From positions 217,194 through 281,193 of the forward strand of contig CAJXSN010000002.1 in assembly GCA_913060895.1 (NCBI GenBank): a stretch of DNA of 64,000 nt, written 5' to 3'. The notes under the pieces are model-generated. The model was not told where the DNA came from. It was given only the letters and a program-made list of their open reading frames with translations, and ran no database searches. Positions 1 to 8,745 of this stretch are shown in pieces. Numbering within the stretch: position 1 is the stretch's first letter; every line of letters starts with the position of its first letter. A program made the translations under genes and the position numbers. The stretch comes from an uncultured Sphingomonadaceae bacterium. Its GTDB lineage: Bacteria; Pseudomonadota; Alphaproteobacteria; Sphingomonadales; Sphingomonadaceae.

Positions 1-2
1 TC

Positions 3-971
3 GACACGCAAATTGCGATGATGGCGATCAGCCAGTCCGAACAGATCGGCTATGCCAATCTGGTCGAAAGCTGGTTGGGGAAGACAATCGACAAGGGCGC
101 ACGCTTTACGGACTGGAGCCGCCGTCCACTGACGGACCGGCAGATCGAATATGCTATTGGCGATGTAACCGATCTGGCGGTCATCTTCCCGATGATCCTG
201 AAAAAGCTTATCAAGACGGGCCGGGGCGGCTGGCTCAATGCCGAAATGGAAAAGCTGGCCGATCCGGCCAATTACCAGAACGACGAAGGCGATGCGTGGA
301 AACGCATCCGGTCGCAGGGCCGCAATCCGCAGATGCTTGGTCGCCTGAAAGCCTTGGCCGCATGGCGCGAAGGCGAAGCAAAACACAAGAATCTGCCGCG
401 TGGCCGCATCATGCGCGACGAAACGCTGGCCGATGTTGCGAGCCATCCACCCAGGAAACAGGGCGATCTGGCCAAGGTTCGTGGCCTCTCGAATGCGTGG
501 AAAGACAATGATATAGGTAAACGCCTTATGAAGGTGTTGGAAGATGCCGAACCACTGCCGAAATCCGAAATGCCCGACAAGGCGAAGCGCGGCGCTCCTC
601 TGGGCAAGGAAGGTGCGCTGGTTGCCGATCTTCTCAAGCTCCTTCTGAAGATCCGTAGCCGTGAGATCGACATCGCATCCCGTCTGTTGACCAAGGCAAA
701 CGAAATGGAAGCGCTGGCCGCCGGCGTACGCGACCTCCCGATCCTGAAAAGCTGGCGTTATGAAGTGTTTGGCAAAGATGCCTTGGATCTGGTCGAGGGC
801 AAGCTGGCCTTTACCGTGCGCGGCGGCAAACTGCATATGACCCATGTGGATGATATACAGCAGGATATGCAGGACGAGAAAGCTGGCAGGGCCGAAGCCG
901 GGCCGCAGGATCGCATCCAGGACAGGGCCGAAACCAAAGCAGCACTGGCCCAGGCAGCCGCTGCCGAATAG
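3..971 (+). CDS. rnd: Ribonuclease D, 5' truncated
   Basis: 3'-5' exoribonuclease of the DEDDy family, acting in tRNA 3'-end maturation. The reading frame is open to the window edge, so the N-terminus (Exo I) is missing. The visible part starts at the Exo II region with D-T-Q. The Exo III signature Y-x3-D follows (YAIGD, about residue 52 of the fragment). About residues 95-180 are an HRDC domain, followed by a second, more divergent helical region typical of RNase D. The tail is A/Q/E-rich. oxyR starts 8 bases after the stop, so the two may be co-transcribed. Only about 322 of the usual 380-400 residues are present. Function is assigned by family. Confidence 0.93.
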   Translation, partial: DTQIAMMAISQSEQIGYANLVESWLGKTIDKGARFTDWSRRPLTDRQIEYAIGDVTDLAVIFPMILKKLIKTGRGGWLNAEMEKLADPANYQNDEGDAWKRIRSQGRNPQMLGRLKALAAWREGEAKHKNLPRGRIMRDETLADVASHPPRKQGDLAKVRGLSNAWKDNDIGKRLMKVLEDAEPLPKSEMPDKAKRGAPLGKEGALVADLLKLLLKIRSREIDIASRLLTKANEMEALAAGVRDLPILKSWRYEVFGKDALDLVEGKLAFTVRGGKLHMTHVDDIQQDMQDEKAGRAEAGPQDRIQDRAETKAALAQAAAAE

Positions 972-979
972 GACTGCCA

Positions 980-1876
980 GTGAGCACTTACCTCCCCACA
1001 ATCAAGCAGCTGCAATATCTTGTTGCCCTGCACGAACACGGCCATTTCGGGCGTGCAGCCGAAGCCAGCTTCGTATCGCAATCGACGCTTTCTGCCGGTA
1101 TCCGCGAACTGGAATCGCTGCTCGGCACTACTCTGGTCGAGCGGTCACGCCGGGTGGTGCGCTTCACTCCGCTGGGCAATCAGGTGGTGGAAAAGGCGCA
1201 CCGCCTGCTGCGCGAAGCCGAAGAACTGTCCGATCTGGTGCAGGCTGCGGGGAAGCCGCTGGCCGGGACTTTGCGCATGAGCGTTATTCCCACGATCGCG
1301 CCGTTCCTGCTACCGAAGATATTGCCCCGTCTGCGCCGCGAACGGCCCGAACTGAAACTGTTCCTGCGTGAGGAAACGAGTGCCGATGCGGTCGAGTCCC
1401 TGCAGCACGGCCGCGTCGATTGCGTTCTGCTGGCGCTCCCCTTTCCCACCGGCGATGTGGAGAGCGAGGTCATTGGCGAAGACCGCCTGCTGATCGCGAT
1501 GCCGAAGGACGATCCGCGCGACCCGCCCGAAAAAATGCGCCCCTCCGCCATCGATCAAGGCCGTCTGCTGATGCTGGAAGACGGGCACTGCCTACGCGAT
1601 CATGCGTTGGCTGCGTGTAACCGGCCAGAATTGAAAGGCAACGCAGTGATGATCGGCACCAGTCTGCATACGCTGGTGCAAATGGTCGATAACGGTCTGG
1701 GCTGGACCATGTTGCCGCAAATGGCGCTGGATGCCGGAATTCTTAACGGAACCGAAGTTGTCGCCCGGCCCCTTACCACCAGTAACGACACACGCAAGAT
1801 CGCGCTGATCTGGCGCAAGAACAGCCCGCGCGCGGAAGAATTCCGTTTACTGGCAGACGAGTTGAAGGCCGGGTGA
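980..1876 (+). CDS. oxyR: OxyR-type LysR regulator (hydrogen peroxide sensor)
   Basis: LysR-family transcription factor of 298 residues. Residues 5-63 form the N-terminal winged HTH (QLQYLVALHEHGHFGRAAEA...). The effector domain contains GHCLRD with C204 and C213 nine residues apart, the spacing of the redox-active pair C199/C208 in E. coli OxyR. Peroxide sensing by a reversible disulfide is therefore likely. The start is GTG at 980, 8 bases after rnd; an HTH beginning at residue 5 supports it. Regulatory targets such as katG or ahpC are not adjacent in this window. Family and cysteine spacing are seen; peroxide response is inferred. Confidence 0.92.
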   Translation: MSTYLPTIKQLQYLVALHEHGHFGRAAEASFVSQSTLSAGIRELESLLGTTLVERSRRVVRFTPLGNQVVEKAHRLLREAEELSDLVQAAGKPLAGTLRMSVIPTIAPFLLPKILPRLRRERPELKLFLREETSADAVESLQHGRVDCVLLALPFPTGDVESEVIGEDRLLIAMPKDDPRDPPEKMRPSAIDQGRLLMLEDGHCLRDHALAACNRPELKGNAVMIGTSLHTLVQMVDNGLGWTMLPQMALDAGILNGTEVVARPLTTSNDTRKIALIWRKNSPRAEEFRLLADELKAG

Positions 1877-1960
1877 AAGAGCCGCTTAATGGCTCGCATT
1901 CACTATTTCTTGGTAAAATATCCGATAAGGCCATTCATCCGGTCGTAAAGGATTTTTACA

Positions 1961-2338
1961 GTGCGCTCTTACAATCGTCTGTCTATGGATAGGGAAGTCG
2001 CCTGCCGCATTGATGGCAACCGCGACTTTGTAACTCTCTACAATATTTCCAGCGGTGGCTGCATGATCGAGAGCTTCAGCGATATGAATGTGGGCACGCG
2101 CATTGCCCTGGATCTGAACGGTATCACGACAATGGATGGCTGCGTTGTCTGGCGGATCGAAAAGAACGCCGGCGTCAAATTCGATGTGCCGCTGCACCCC
2201 GCCGCCGTCCAGTCGATGGATTTTGCCGCGATTGATGAAGATTTCGACCAGAACGATCCGCGGGATCGTTTCGGCATTCCGCTCGTCGGGACGTTGCATC
2301 GCGCGGCGGGACATTTCGGCTCTGGAGAAATAAGCTAG
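1961..2338 (+). CDS. PilZ-domain protein, predicted c-di-GMP binder
   Basis: Small single-domain protein of 125 residues. With the GTG start at 1961, residues 2-6 read RSYNR, matching the RxxxR half of the PilZ c-di-GMP site. N-I-S-S-G-G (about residues 28-33) matches the second half, [D/N]xSxxG. The GTG start is preferred over the ATG at 1982 because only it includes RxxxR, and an AAAGGA-like site lies about 8 bases upstream. The C-terminal 25 residues are low in conserved features. No flagellar or cellulose genes adjoin it. The GGDEF-EAL protein at 6974 is another part of a c-di-GMP network in the window. The output partner is unknown. Confidence 0.85.
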   Translation: MRSYNRLSMDREVACRIDGNRDFVTLYNISSGGCMIESFSDMNVGTRIALDLNGITTMDGCVVWRIEKNAGVKFDVPLHPAAVQSMDFAAIDEDFDQNDPRDRFGIPLVGTLHRAAGHFGSGEIS

Positions 2339-2356
2339 ACCCCGCTGCCTGCAAGT

Positions 2357-2923
2357 TCAGTCCATGTGTTTCAGGCCGACGCGCAGATAATCCCACCCTG
2401 TCACAATAGTCAGCACGGCCGCCGCCCATAATGTGGTGAGCCCGGTCAGATGGATCCACTCGTATTGCGGCAAGGCCCCGCCACCAATCAGCGCACCGAG
2501 TGAGACAAGCTGGAACGTAGTCTTCCATTTGGCCAGTTGAGTCACAGGCACGGAAACCTGCAGCCCGGCAAGAAATTCGCGCAGTCCCGACACGGCGATT
2601 TCCCGTATCAGGATAATCAGCCCGGCGATGACGTGAAAATCGCCCACAATCGGTCCGCGCAGGAACCCTTGCGCCGTAAGCACCAGAATAACCGCCGCCA
2701 CCATGATCTTGTCCGCAATCGGATCAAGAAATATACCCAACTTCGAAACGGTGCCCTGTGCCCGGGCGAGATATCCATCAAGATAATCGGTCAGGCTGAT
2801 TATGCCGTAAAGCACGAACCCCATTGCATAGCCGAAAGTCCACCCGGGCCACCACAGAAGGTAGGCGAGCAATGGAACGGCGAAAATCCGTGACAAGGTG
2901 AGTATATTAGGCAGTGTCAGCAT
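2357..2923 (-). CDS. pgsA: CDP-diacylglycerol-glycerol-3-phosphate 3-phosphatidyltransferase
   Basis: Integral membrane enzyme that makes phosphatidylglycerolphosphate from CDP-diacylglycerol and glycerol 3-phosphate, the committed step to phosphatidylglycerol and cardiolipin. It has 188 residues, the usual size. The CDP-alcohol phosphotransferase signature DGx2ARx8Gx3Dx3D is complete: D49-G50, A53-R54, G63, D67 and D71. The N-terminus MLTLPNILTLSRI is typical of PgsA. Convergent with the PilZ gene, 18 bases apart. CdsA, which supplies its substrate, is encoded at 28.7 kb, and pssA/psd at 35.6-37.3 kb make the competing zwitterionic branch. Confidence 0.95.
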   Translation of the reverse strand: MLTLPNILTLSRIFAVPLLAYLLWWPGWTFGYAMGFVLYGIISLTDYLDGYLARAQGTVSKLGIFLDPIADKIMVAAVILVLTAQGFLRGPIVGDFHVIAGLIILIREIAVSGLREFLAGLQVSVPVTQLAKWKTTFQLVSLGALIGGGALPQYEWIHLTGLTTLWAAAVLTIVTGWDYLRVGLKHMD

Positions 2924-3048
2924 AGGCTTGTTGTCCCCCTAGCCGATCAGGCAGGCGGGAAAAAGAACATCCTTGCCCTTGTCCGCCGACCAGTTGCCAC
3001 TAGAACAAATCGCGATGGACCAAACGGTCTGCGATCGGGGATAATTTT

Positions 3049-4398
3049 TTGACGACTGTCAGACTGCTGAGCCGTCGCCGGTTCCTGCCATTGTTCATTA
3101 CCCAACTGTTCAATGCCTTTAACGACAATCTGTACAAAACCGCGATGGTTTTATTCGTGGTGTACCAGGTGTACAATTCGGAAGAGGCAGAAGGCATCTT
3201 CAGCGCGGTTGCCTCAGGCCTGTTTATCCTGCCATTTTTTATTCTGTCTGCACTTGCCGGGCAGCTGGCCGACATGCGTGACAAGGCACGCATCATCCGG
3301 ATCGTCAAATTGTGCGAAATCGCATTGATGACCATTGGCGCAACCGGCCTGTATCTATCGTGGCGCGGGTTCGAGATGCCCGTATCCATCCCGCTGGGCT
3401 TCACCACCATCGACACCGGCTTGCCGATCGTCTTAATGCTGTTTGCCCTTTTCCTGACCGGAATACAGTCGACGTTTCTGGGGCCTATCAAATACGCCAT
3501 TTTGCCGCAGCATCTTCGTAAAGACGAGGTACTGGCCGGAACTGGGCTGGTCGAAGCGGGAACCTATGTAGCCATCCTTGCGGGCACCATTCTGGCAGGT
3601 TGGATACCGGTCGAATATGCTGCGGGTGCGATTATCGTGGTATCGGTGATGGGCTATGTCTCCGCCCGGCAGGTGCCCGCCGCCCCGCCTCTGGGACAGG
3701 TCGAGAAGCTGGACTGGCATATCCTGCGCGCCTCTACCCGGCTGATCCGCAAAACAATGGATGATCGCCAGGTTTATTACGCGATACTCGCAATCAGCTT
3801 CTTCTGGACCATCGGCGCAGTGCTTTTCATCCAGTTTCCTCCTCTTGCCAAGAACGTCATCATGGCCAGCAAGGAAGTGGCCAGCGTGTTCCTCGTGGTG
3901 TTTTCCGTCGGTGTTGCCATCGGATCGGTTGCCGTAAACAAACTGCTCAAAGGAACGGTGTCCGCGCGGTTCGCACCTGCTTCGGTGCTGGTGATGGCCC
4001 TATTTGTGGTGGCGTTCTACATCGTGTGCAAGCTGTGGCAGGCGGACCAACCGACAGAGTTGCTGGATGTGGCCAGCTTTATCTCCTGGCCGATGGCCAG
4101 CATCCTGTTGCTATGCTTGCTGGGTATTTCGGTATCAGGCGGAATGTTCGTGGTGCCGCTTTACGCATTCCTGACCACCCGTGTTGCGAAGGATCAGGCC
4201 GCGCGAACTATTGCTGCCAACAATATCGTGAACTCCGGCGCTATGGTCGGCGGATCGCTGCTTGCAATGGTGCTTACAGCAGCGGGAGTACCGATTGCGG
4301 AGCAGATCCTGCTCAGCGCAGGGATGTGCATCATATCGGCATGGCTGGGTCTGCGCCTGTACAATGCAGAAAAAACCGATAGTTTCGTGGCGGCTTAA
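3049..4398 (+). CDS. MFS transporter, LplT-like (lysophospholipid transporter family)
   Basis: Polytopic inner-membrane protein of 449 residues with about 11-12 hydrophobic segments. The N-terminal motif FITQLFNAFNDNLYKTA is characteristic of the LplT branch of the major facilitator superfamily. These proteins flip lysophospholipids inward, or form the N-terminal half of Aas-like acyltransferase fusions. Here the gene ends after the MFS domain, with no fused acyltransferase or acyl-ACP synthetase. The start is TTG at 3049, with a GGGG Shine-Dalgarno 8 bases upstream. The last bases overlap the convergent small ORF at 4395-4598. The substrate is inferred from family only. Confidence 0.85.
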   Translation: MTTVRLLSRRRFLPLFITQLFNAFNDNLYKTAMVLFVVYQVYNSEEAEGIFSAVASGLFILPFFILSALAGQLADMRDKARIIRIVKLCEIALMTIGATGLYLSWRGFEMPVSIPLGFTTIDTGLPIVLMLFALFLTGIQSTFLGPIKYAILPQHLRKDEVLAGTGLVEAGTYVAILAGTILAGWIPVEYAAGAIIVVSVMGYVSARQVPAAPPLGQVEKLDWHILRASTRLIRKTMDDRQVYYAILAISFFWTIGAVLFIQFPPLAKNVIMASKEVASVFLVVFSVGVAIGSVAVNKLLKGTVSARFAPASVLVMALFVVAFYIVCKLWQADQPTELLDVASFISWPMASILLLCLLGISVSGGMFVVPLYAFLTTRVAKDQAARTIAANNIVNSGAMVGGSLLAMVLTAAGVPIAEQILLSAGMCIISAWLGLRLYNAEKTDSFVAA

Positions 4399-4598
4399 GC
4401 CAGAAAAACCAGCGCCGCCGCCAGCGTGGCGAAGTAGGTGGTGGCAAATCCGCGAATATCATCGCGTGTCGCTATGAAGCCGCTCCACGCCTTTGCCACA
4501 TGCTGCTCTTCCGGCAAATGCGGCGGCAGGGAAGCGCGAAAGGGGTGGCGGGCTGTTTCGTCTGTCAGGACGAGAGAGCGTCTTGTTCGTTTCATCAT
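4395..4598 (-). CDS. Small hypothetical protein with C-terminal membrane anchor
   Basis: ORF of 67 residues starting at the first of two tandem ATGs (4598 or 4595). The N-terminal 45 residues are charged (MKRTRRSLVLTDE...), and the last ~20 residues (GFATTYFATLAAALVFLA) are a hydrophobic tail suitable as a tail anchor. Its stop overlaps the stop of the convergent MFS gene by 3 bases. No strong Shine-Dalgarno is visible. I do not recognise a family. The intact amphipathic-plus-anchor composition in an otherwise empty gap favours a real gene, but it could be spurious. Confidence 0.5.
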   Translation of the reverse strand: MMKRTRRSLVLTDETARHPFRASLPPHLPEEQHVAKAWSGFIATRDDIRGFATTYFATLAAALVFLA

Positions 4599-4739
4599 CA
4601 AGCGCTTAACGTTTTGATAACCATTACGCTCCCGCGGAAAGCCGGGTGTCGCGTGGCGGGACAGTAACCGTGATGCTTCGCTTCGTGACGGCCATCGGCG
4701 CAATTGCCGCAATGCGCCCGCCCCGCTAGGCATCAAGGC

Positions 4740-6428
4740 ATGAGACAAACGACAACGCCCGATGCCGCCCGCCTTCTGGTCGATTGCCTGAAGGAACAGG
4801 GATGCGACCGAATATTCACCGTGCCGGGCGAGAGCTTCCTTCAGGTTCTCGACGGGCTGGAGCAGCAGCATTCCATTGATGTCGTGACCTGCCGTCAAGA
4901 AGGCGGGGTCGCCTTTATGGCCTGCGCCGACGGAGCGATGAATGCCGCCGGGACTTGCAAGCCGGGCGTGGCGTTTGTCACTCGCGGCCCGGGGGCCACC
5001 AATGCCAGCATCGGGGTGCATGTGGCGCATCAGGATAGCCAGCCGATGATCCTGTTCGTTGGCGACGTGGCCCGCGATATGCGGGAACGGGAAGGCTTTC
5101 AGGAAATCGACTTTCCCGTTTTCTTCGGCCCCATTTGCAAATGGGCTGCACGTATTGAGAGTGCAGACCGCATTCCTGAATTTGTTGCCCGTGCCTATTC
5201 CGTCGCAGTCTCCGGCCGGCCCGGTCCGGTGGTTCTGGCCTTGCCCGAAGATATGTTGTCCGATGCAACGCAGGCTGTTCCACGGCCCGCAATAACCCGT
5301 CCCGCTCAGGCCCCCTGCCCCGATGCGATGCAGGCATTGATGGCCATGATTGGCGATGCAGCCAGCCCGGTTGCCATAATCGGCGGCGCTGGCTGGGATG
5401 CCAAGGCCCGCGAACACTTCCAGCTGTTCGCCGAACGGATCGGGCTGCCAGTGGCGACCGCGTTTCGCAGGCAGGACGCAATCAGCCCCTCTAGCAGGGT
5501 CTATGCAGGCAATCTGGGCTACGGCCCCAATCCCCGCCTTGTCGAGCGGGTGAAAAACGCCGATCTGATTGTCGCCGTCGGGACACGGTTAGGTGAGGCA
5601 ACCACCGATGGATACACTGTCGTGACGCCCGAGCATTCCGGCCAGCAACTGGTGCACATTCATCCCGATCCCGGCGAACTGGGCCGAGTATACAGGACCG
5701 ATCTGGCGATTTGCGCCGACATGGCCGAATTTGCCGAAAGCGCCGCGTTATGGGATGATGGCGATGTCCTGCCCTTCGATGCTGGCGCGCAGGCCCACTC
5801 CGAATGGGACGAATGGGCAACTGCGCAGCCAGCGACAGTGGAAAACACCAGCTACCCCCTCGAACTTGCCGCCTGTGTTACCTTCATGCGCGACACGCTG
5901 CCTGCCGATACGATTATCTGCAATGGAGCAGGCAATTTCGCCGGATGGTGGCACCGGTACTGGCGCTACGCAGGTTATCCGTCCCAGCTTGCACCGACCT
6001 GCGGCGCAATGGGGTACGGCGTACCAGCGGCTGTGGCTGCTTCACTACGCTTTCCCGATCGCACCATCGTTGCCGTTGCCGGAGACGGCGATTTCCTGAT
6101 GAACGGACAGGAACTGGCAACCGCGGCCCAGCATAACTGCGACATAATGGTGATAGTAATCGATAACGGCGCTTATGGCACCATCCGGATGCATCAGGAG
6201 CGCGAATTCCCTGGCCGCATCTCGGCAACCAAGCTCAGCAATCCCGACTTTGCAGCGCTGGGTGCATCTTACGGCGCATGGAGCGCACGGGCCGAAACCA
6301 CTGCACAATTCCGCGATGCGCTGGTGGAAGCAAAGGGCCGCACCGGCATACGCCTGATCCATTGTCTGATCGATGTCGAACAACTGGCCGCCAGCGGGGC
6401 GACCATCAGCGGGCTACGCACAAACTAA
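4740..6428 (+). CDS. Thiamine-diphosphate enzyme, acetolactate synthase-like
   Basis: Soluble ThDP-dependent enzyme of 562 residues with the N-terminal PYR, central and C-terminal PP domains of the acetohydroxyacid synthase/decarboxylase superfamily. The catalytic glutamate is E54 in RQEGG. The ThDP/Mg motif begins at G448-D-G and ends at D475-N about 27 residues later. ATG 4740 is chosen because the domain begins directly after it and TAGG lies 9 bases upstream. No regulatory ilvH-type subunit and no ilvC neighbour are present, so a dedicated acetolactate synthase for valine synthesis is unlikely. An oxo-acid decarboxylase or carboligase is equally possible. The substrate cannot be assigned from sequence. 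Confidence 0.85.
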   Translation: MRQTTTPDAARLLVDCLKEQGCDRIFTVPGESFLQVLDGLEQQHSIDVVTCRQEGGVAFMACADGAMNAAGTCKPGVAFVTRGPGATNASIGVHVAHQDSQPMILFVGDVARDMREREGFQEIDFPVFFGPICKWAARIESADRIPEFVARAYSVAVSGRPGPVVLALPEDMLSDATQAVPRPAITRPAQAPCPDAMQALMAMIGDAASPVAIIGGAGWDAKAREHFQLFAERIGLPVATAFRRQDAISPSSRVYAGNLGYGPNPRLVERVKNADLIVAVGTRLGEATTDGYTVVTPEHSGQQLVHIHPDPGELGRVYRTDLAICADMAEFAESAALWDDGDVLPFDAGAQAHSEWDEWATAQPATVENTSYPLELAACVTFMRDTLPADTIICNGAGNFAGWWHRYWRYAGYPSQLAPTCGAMGYGVPAAVAASLRFPDRTIVAVAGDGDFLMNGQELATAAQHNCDIMVIVIDNGAYGTIRMHQEREFPGRISATKLSNPDFAALGASYGAWSARAETTAQFRDALVEAKGRTGIRLIHCLIDVEQLAASGATISGLRTN

Positions 6429-6446
6429 GCCCGGCCTGCCGACGGA

Positions 6447-6857
6447 TTAAATTCCCGCCATCGACATGATGATGGACCACTCTTCCTCTTTGAGTTCAGC
6501 CACGGAAAGGCGGGACAGTCGTACCAGCTCACAATCGGCCAGCTGCGGCTCCGCCTTGATCTGTTTGAGGGTCACGGGATTGGGCAACTTCGTCTTGGGC
6601 ACGACTTTTACTGCTGCCCACTTGCCTTCGGGATCGGTCGGGTCGGTAATACCCGCCACACTGACTTCACAGATACCGACAATCTCCAAGCCCTCACGCG
6701 AGTGGTAGAAAAACACCTGATCGCCGACTTCCATCGCTGCCAGATTGTTCTTTGCGCGATGATTGCGCACCCCGTCCCATGTGCCTTCTTTTTCGGCGAC
6801 CAGATCGTCCCATCCATATTTGAAGGGTTCCGATTTCATCAGCCAATATCGGGCCAT
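6447..6857 (-). CDS. EVE domain-containing protein
   Basis: Single-domain protein of 136 residues in the EVE/PUA-like fold, related to thymocyte nuclear protein 1. It begins MARYWLMKSEPFKYGWDDL and carries the family pattern TWDGVRNHRAKNNLAAMEVGD around residues 26-46, then FFYHSR near residues 49-54. EVE domains bind modified bases in DNA or RNA. The exact ligand of this bacterial subfamily is not established. Convergent with the ThDP enzyme, 18 bases apart. It is a stand-alone domain with no nuclease partner nearby, so a restriction role is not indicated here. Confidence 0.88.
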   Translation of the reverse strand: MARYWLMKSEPFKYGWDDLVAEKEGTWDGVRNHRAKNNLAAMEVGDQVFFYHSREGLEIVGICEVSVAGITDPTDPEGKWAAVKVVPKTKLPNPVTLKQIKAEPQLADCELVRLSRLSVAELKEEEWSIIMSMAGI

Positions 6858-6973
6858 ACGCTGGACTTTCTCAGTTGCTGGTCAGAAAATTTTATCCAGC
6901 ATTGGTGATTACGTGGGCAAAGGTCAAACCCGCATTAACCGGAATTTCAACATAGGCTGGTAGCTGCGACGGT

Positions 6974-8668
6974 ATGAGACTTGCGTCCAAACATCTATCG
7001 GGCAAGCAATCGCCGTCACGAGCGCTTGAAGCAGCCGCATCGTCGCGGTCTTTACGCGCGGAAAAGCGCGATCTTATGGCCTTGGGCATCGCCGCAGCAG
7101 CCATCATACTGTTCCTCGGCACCGGCGGCAAAATGGTTAGCCAGATGGCTCGCAGCTGGGCCAGCGAAAGCAGCGGAGGGGTCGATCCCACCGTCGTTTC
7201 CACCCTGATGCTGAACGTGGCGCTGATTATTTTTATAATGCGCCGTCACCGTGATCTGGTTCGCGAAGTTGCCGAACGGCGCAAAGCAGAGGATCTTGCG
7301 CGCGAACTTGCAGATATCGACCCCCTCACCGGCTGCCTTAACCGGCGCAGCATACCCCCCGCGACCGATAAGTTGATGGAAGAAGCGAGCCGGAGCAGCC
7401 GCGGTATCGCCTTTATCATGATCGATCTCGACGATTTCAAACAGGTCAACGATCTGAACGGCCATCAGGCCGGCGATGAAATTCTGCGCACGGTGGCAGA
7501 GCGTATCCGCAACCTGCTCCCGCGCGACGCGCTGCTGGGGAGGCTGGGCGGTGATGAATTTGCCATCGTCGTAAGCTACCAACCCATGCTGCCCGAACGG
7601 ATCAACGCGCTTATAACGCGGATTATCGAGAGTATCGCCCAACCGTTCGAGCTGGGGGCTGCTACAGCTGAAATTACCATATCGGTTGGCATCGCCGCCA
7701 ACCACGATACCCTTGCGGAGACAGGCGAGCCATATGATGCGCAGACGCTGATTCACAAAGCCGATATCGCGATGTACGAGGCAAAGAAACATGGCAAGAA
7801 CCGCTCTTGCTGGTTCGAAGCCCCGATGGAAAAGGCATTGCAGGTCCGCAACGAACTGGAAGCCGCGATCCGCAAGGGAGTTAAAACCGGCGAATTTGTT
7901 CCATTCTACGAACAGCAGATCGATCTTGATACTGGCGAATTGGCCGGTTTCGAAATGCTTGCCCGTTGGCGTTCGCCCGACCTCGGTCTCATCGGCCCGG
8001 AAGTGTTCATTCCCATTGCCGAAGACATCGGCATTATCGGTGAGCTGTCGGAAAACCTGATCACTCAGGCGTTTGAGGATGCCCGTGACTGGGACCCGGC
8101 GCTAACCCTGTCGGTCAACATTTCACCGGTCCAATTACGGGATCCGTGGTTTTCGCAGAAAATTCTCAAACTACTCCTGGAAAGCGGATTTTCCGCCAAT
8201 CGCCTGGATCTCGAAATCACCGAAAGCTGCTTGCTCGAAAACATCGGGGTAGTCCGCTCCATGATAACCAGTTTAAAGAATCAGGGTGTAAAGATCAGCC
8301 TCGATGATTTTGGCACCGGCTATTCCAGCCTGGCGATGCTCCGTTCCCTGCCGTTCGACCGGATCAAGGTCGACCGCAGTTTCGTCGGCGATATCGGCAA
8401 AGACGAGAACGGAAGCAAGATTATCAAGGCGATTGCCTCACTGGGCGACGGTCTGAAAGTGCCGGTCACGGCCGAAGGAATCGAGAACACTATAATTTTG
8501 GAAACACTGAAAAAGGTCGGCAAGCTAAAGGGGCAGGGCTATCATTACGGTAAACCCGAGGACGCGAAAGCGGTGCGTAAGCGACTGGTAGCCGCCGACC
8601 GTATGGCGTCACTGCTTGACACCCCCGCGGCCCCAGAAGACGACGCCCGGCGCCACTCACACGGCTAA
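6974..8668 (+). CDS. Membrane-anchored GGDEF-EAL protein (c-di-GMP turnover)
   Basis: Protein of 564 residues with two transmembrane segments (about 35-52 and 72-90), a short cytoplasmic linker, a GGDEF domain (about 112-275) and an EAL domain (about 292-545). The GGDEF active-site motif is intact at 192-196. The RxxD inhibitory I-site is absent; the two key positions are P and A. The EAL motif reads E327-M-L, with partner residues present: N382, E414-x-E, D444-D-F-G-T-G and K465. Both synthesis and hydrolysis of c-di-GMP are therefore possible. The periplasmic loop is only about 20 residues, too short for a usual sensor domain. Confidence 0.93.
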   Translation: MRLASKHLSGKQSPSRALEAAASSRSLRAEKRDLMALGIAAAAIILFLGTGGKMVSQMARSWASESSGGVDPTVVSTLMLNVALIIFIMRRHRDLVREVAERRKAEDLARELADIDPLTGCLNRRSIPPATDKLMEEASRSSRGIAFIMIDLDDFKQVNDLNGHQAGDEILRTVAERIRNLLPRDALLGRLGGDEFAIVVSYQPMLPERINALITRIIESIAQPFELGAATAEITISVGIAANHDTLAETGEPYDAQTLIHKADIAMYEAKKHGKNRSCWFEAPMEKALQVRNELEAAIRKGVKTGEFVPFYEQQIDLDTGELAGFEMLARWRSPDLGLIGPEVFIPIAEDIGIIGELSENLITQAFEDARDWDPALTLSVNISPVQLRDPWFSQKILKLLLESGFSANRLDLEITESCLLENIGVVRSMITSLKNQGVKISLDDFGTGYSSLAMLRSLPFDRIKVDRSFVGDIGKDENGSKIIKAIASLGDGLKVPVTAEGIENTIILETLKKVGKLKGQGYHYGKPEDAKAVRKRLVAADRMASLLDTPAAPEDDARRHSHG

Positions 8669-8745
8669 ACGGCCACCGCGCGAGCCGATCTCTGATGCGC
8701 GGCAATACGACACGCGGCCTTTACCTGCAGGGCAGCGAGCCATAG

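Noticed and set aside
4673..4729. 18-residue ORF just before the ThDP enzyme (possible leader peptide)
   Set aside because: Not rich in branched-chain residues, no attenuator hairpins seen and no Shine-Dalgarno. Chance is likely.
4599..5417. Long minus-strand open frame opposite the ThDP enzyme (about 270 codons upstream of the small ORF)
   Set aside because: Antisense shadow of a clear gene, low-complexity and without family character. Only the last 67 codons (4395-4598) were kept as a small CDS.
7950..7960. EML instead of EAL as proof of an inactive phosphodiesterase
   Set aside because: The other catalytic residues are present, and ExL variants can be active. Inactivity is not supported.
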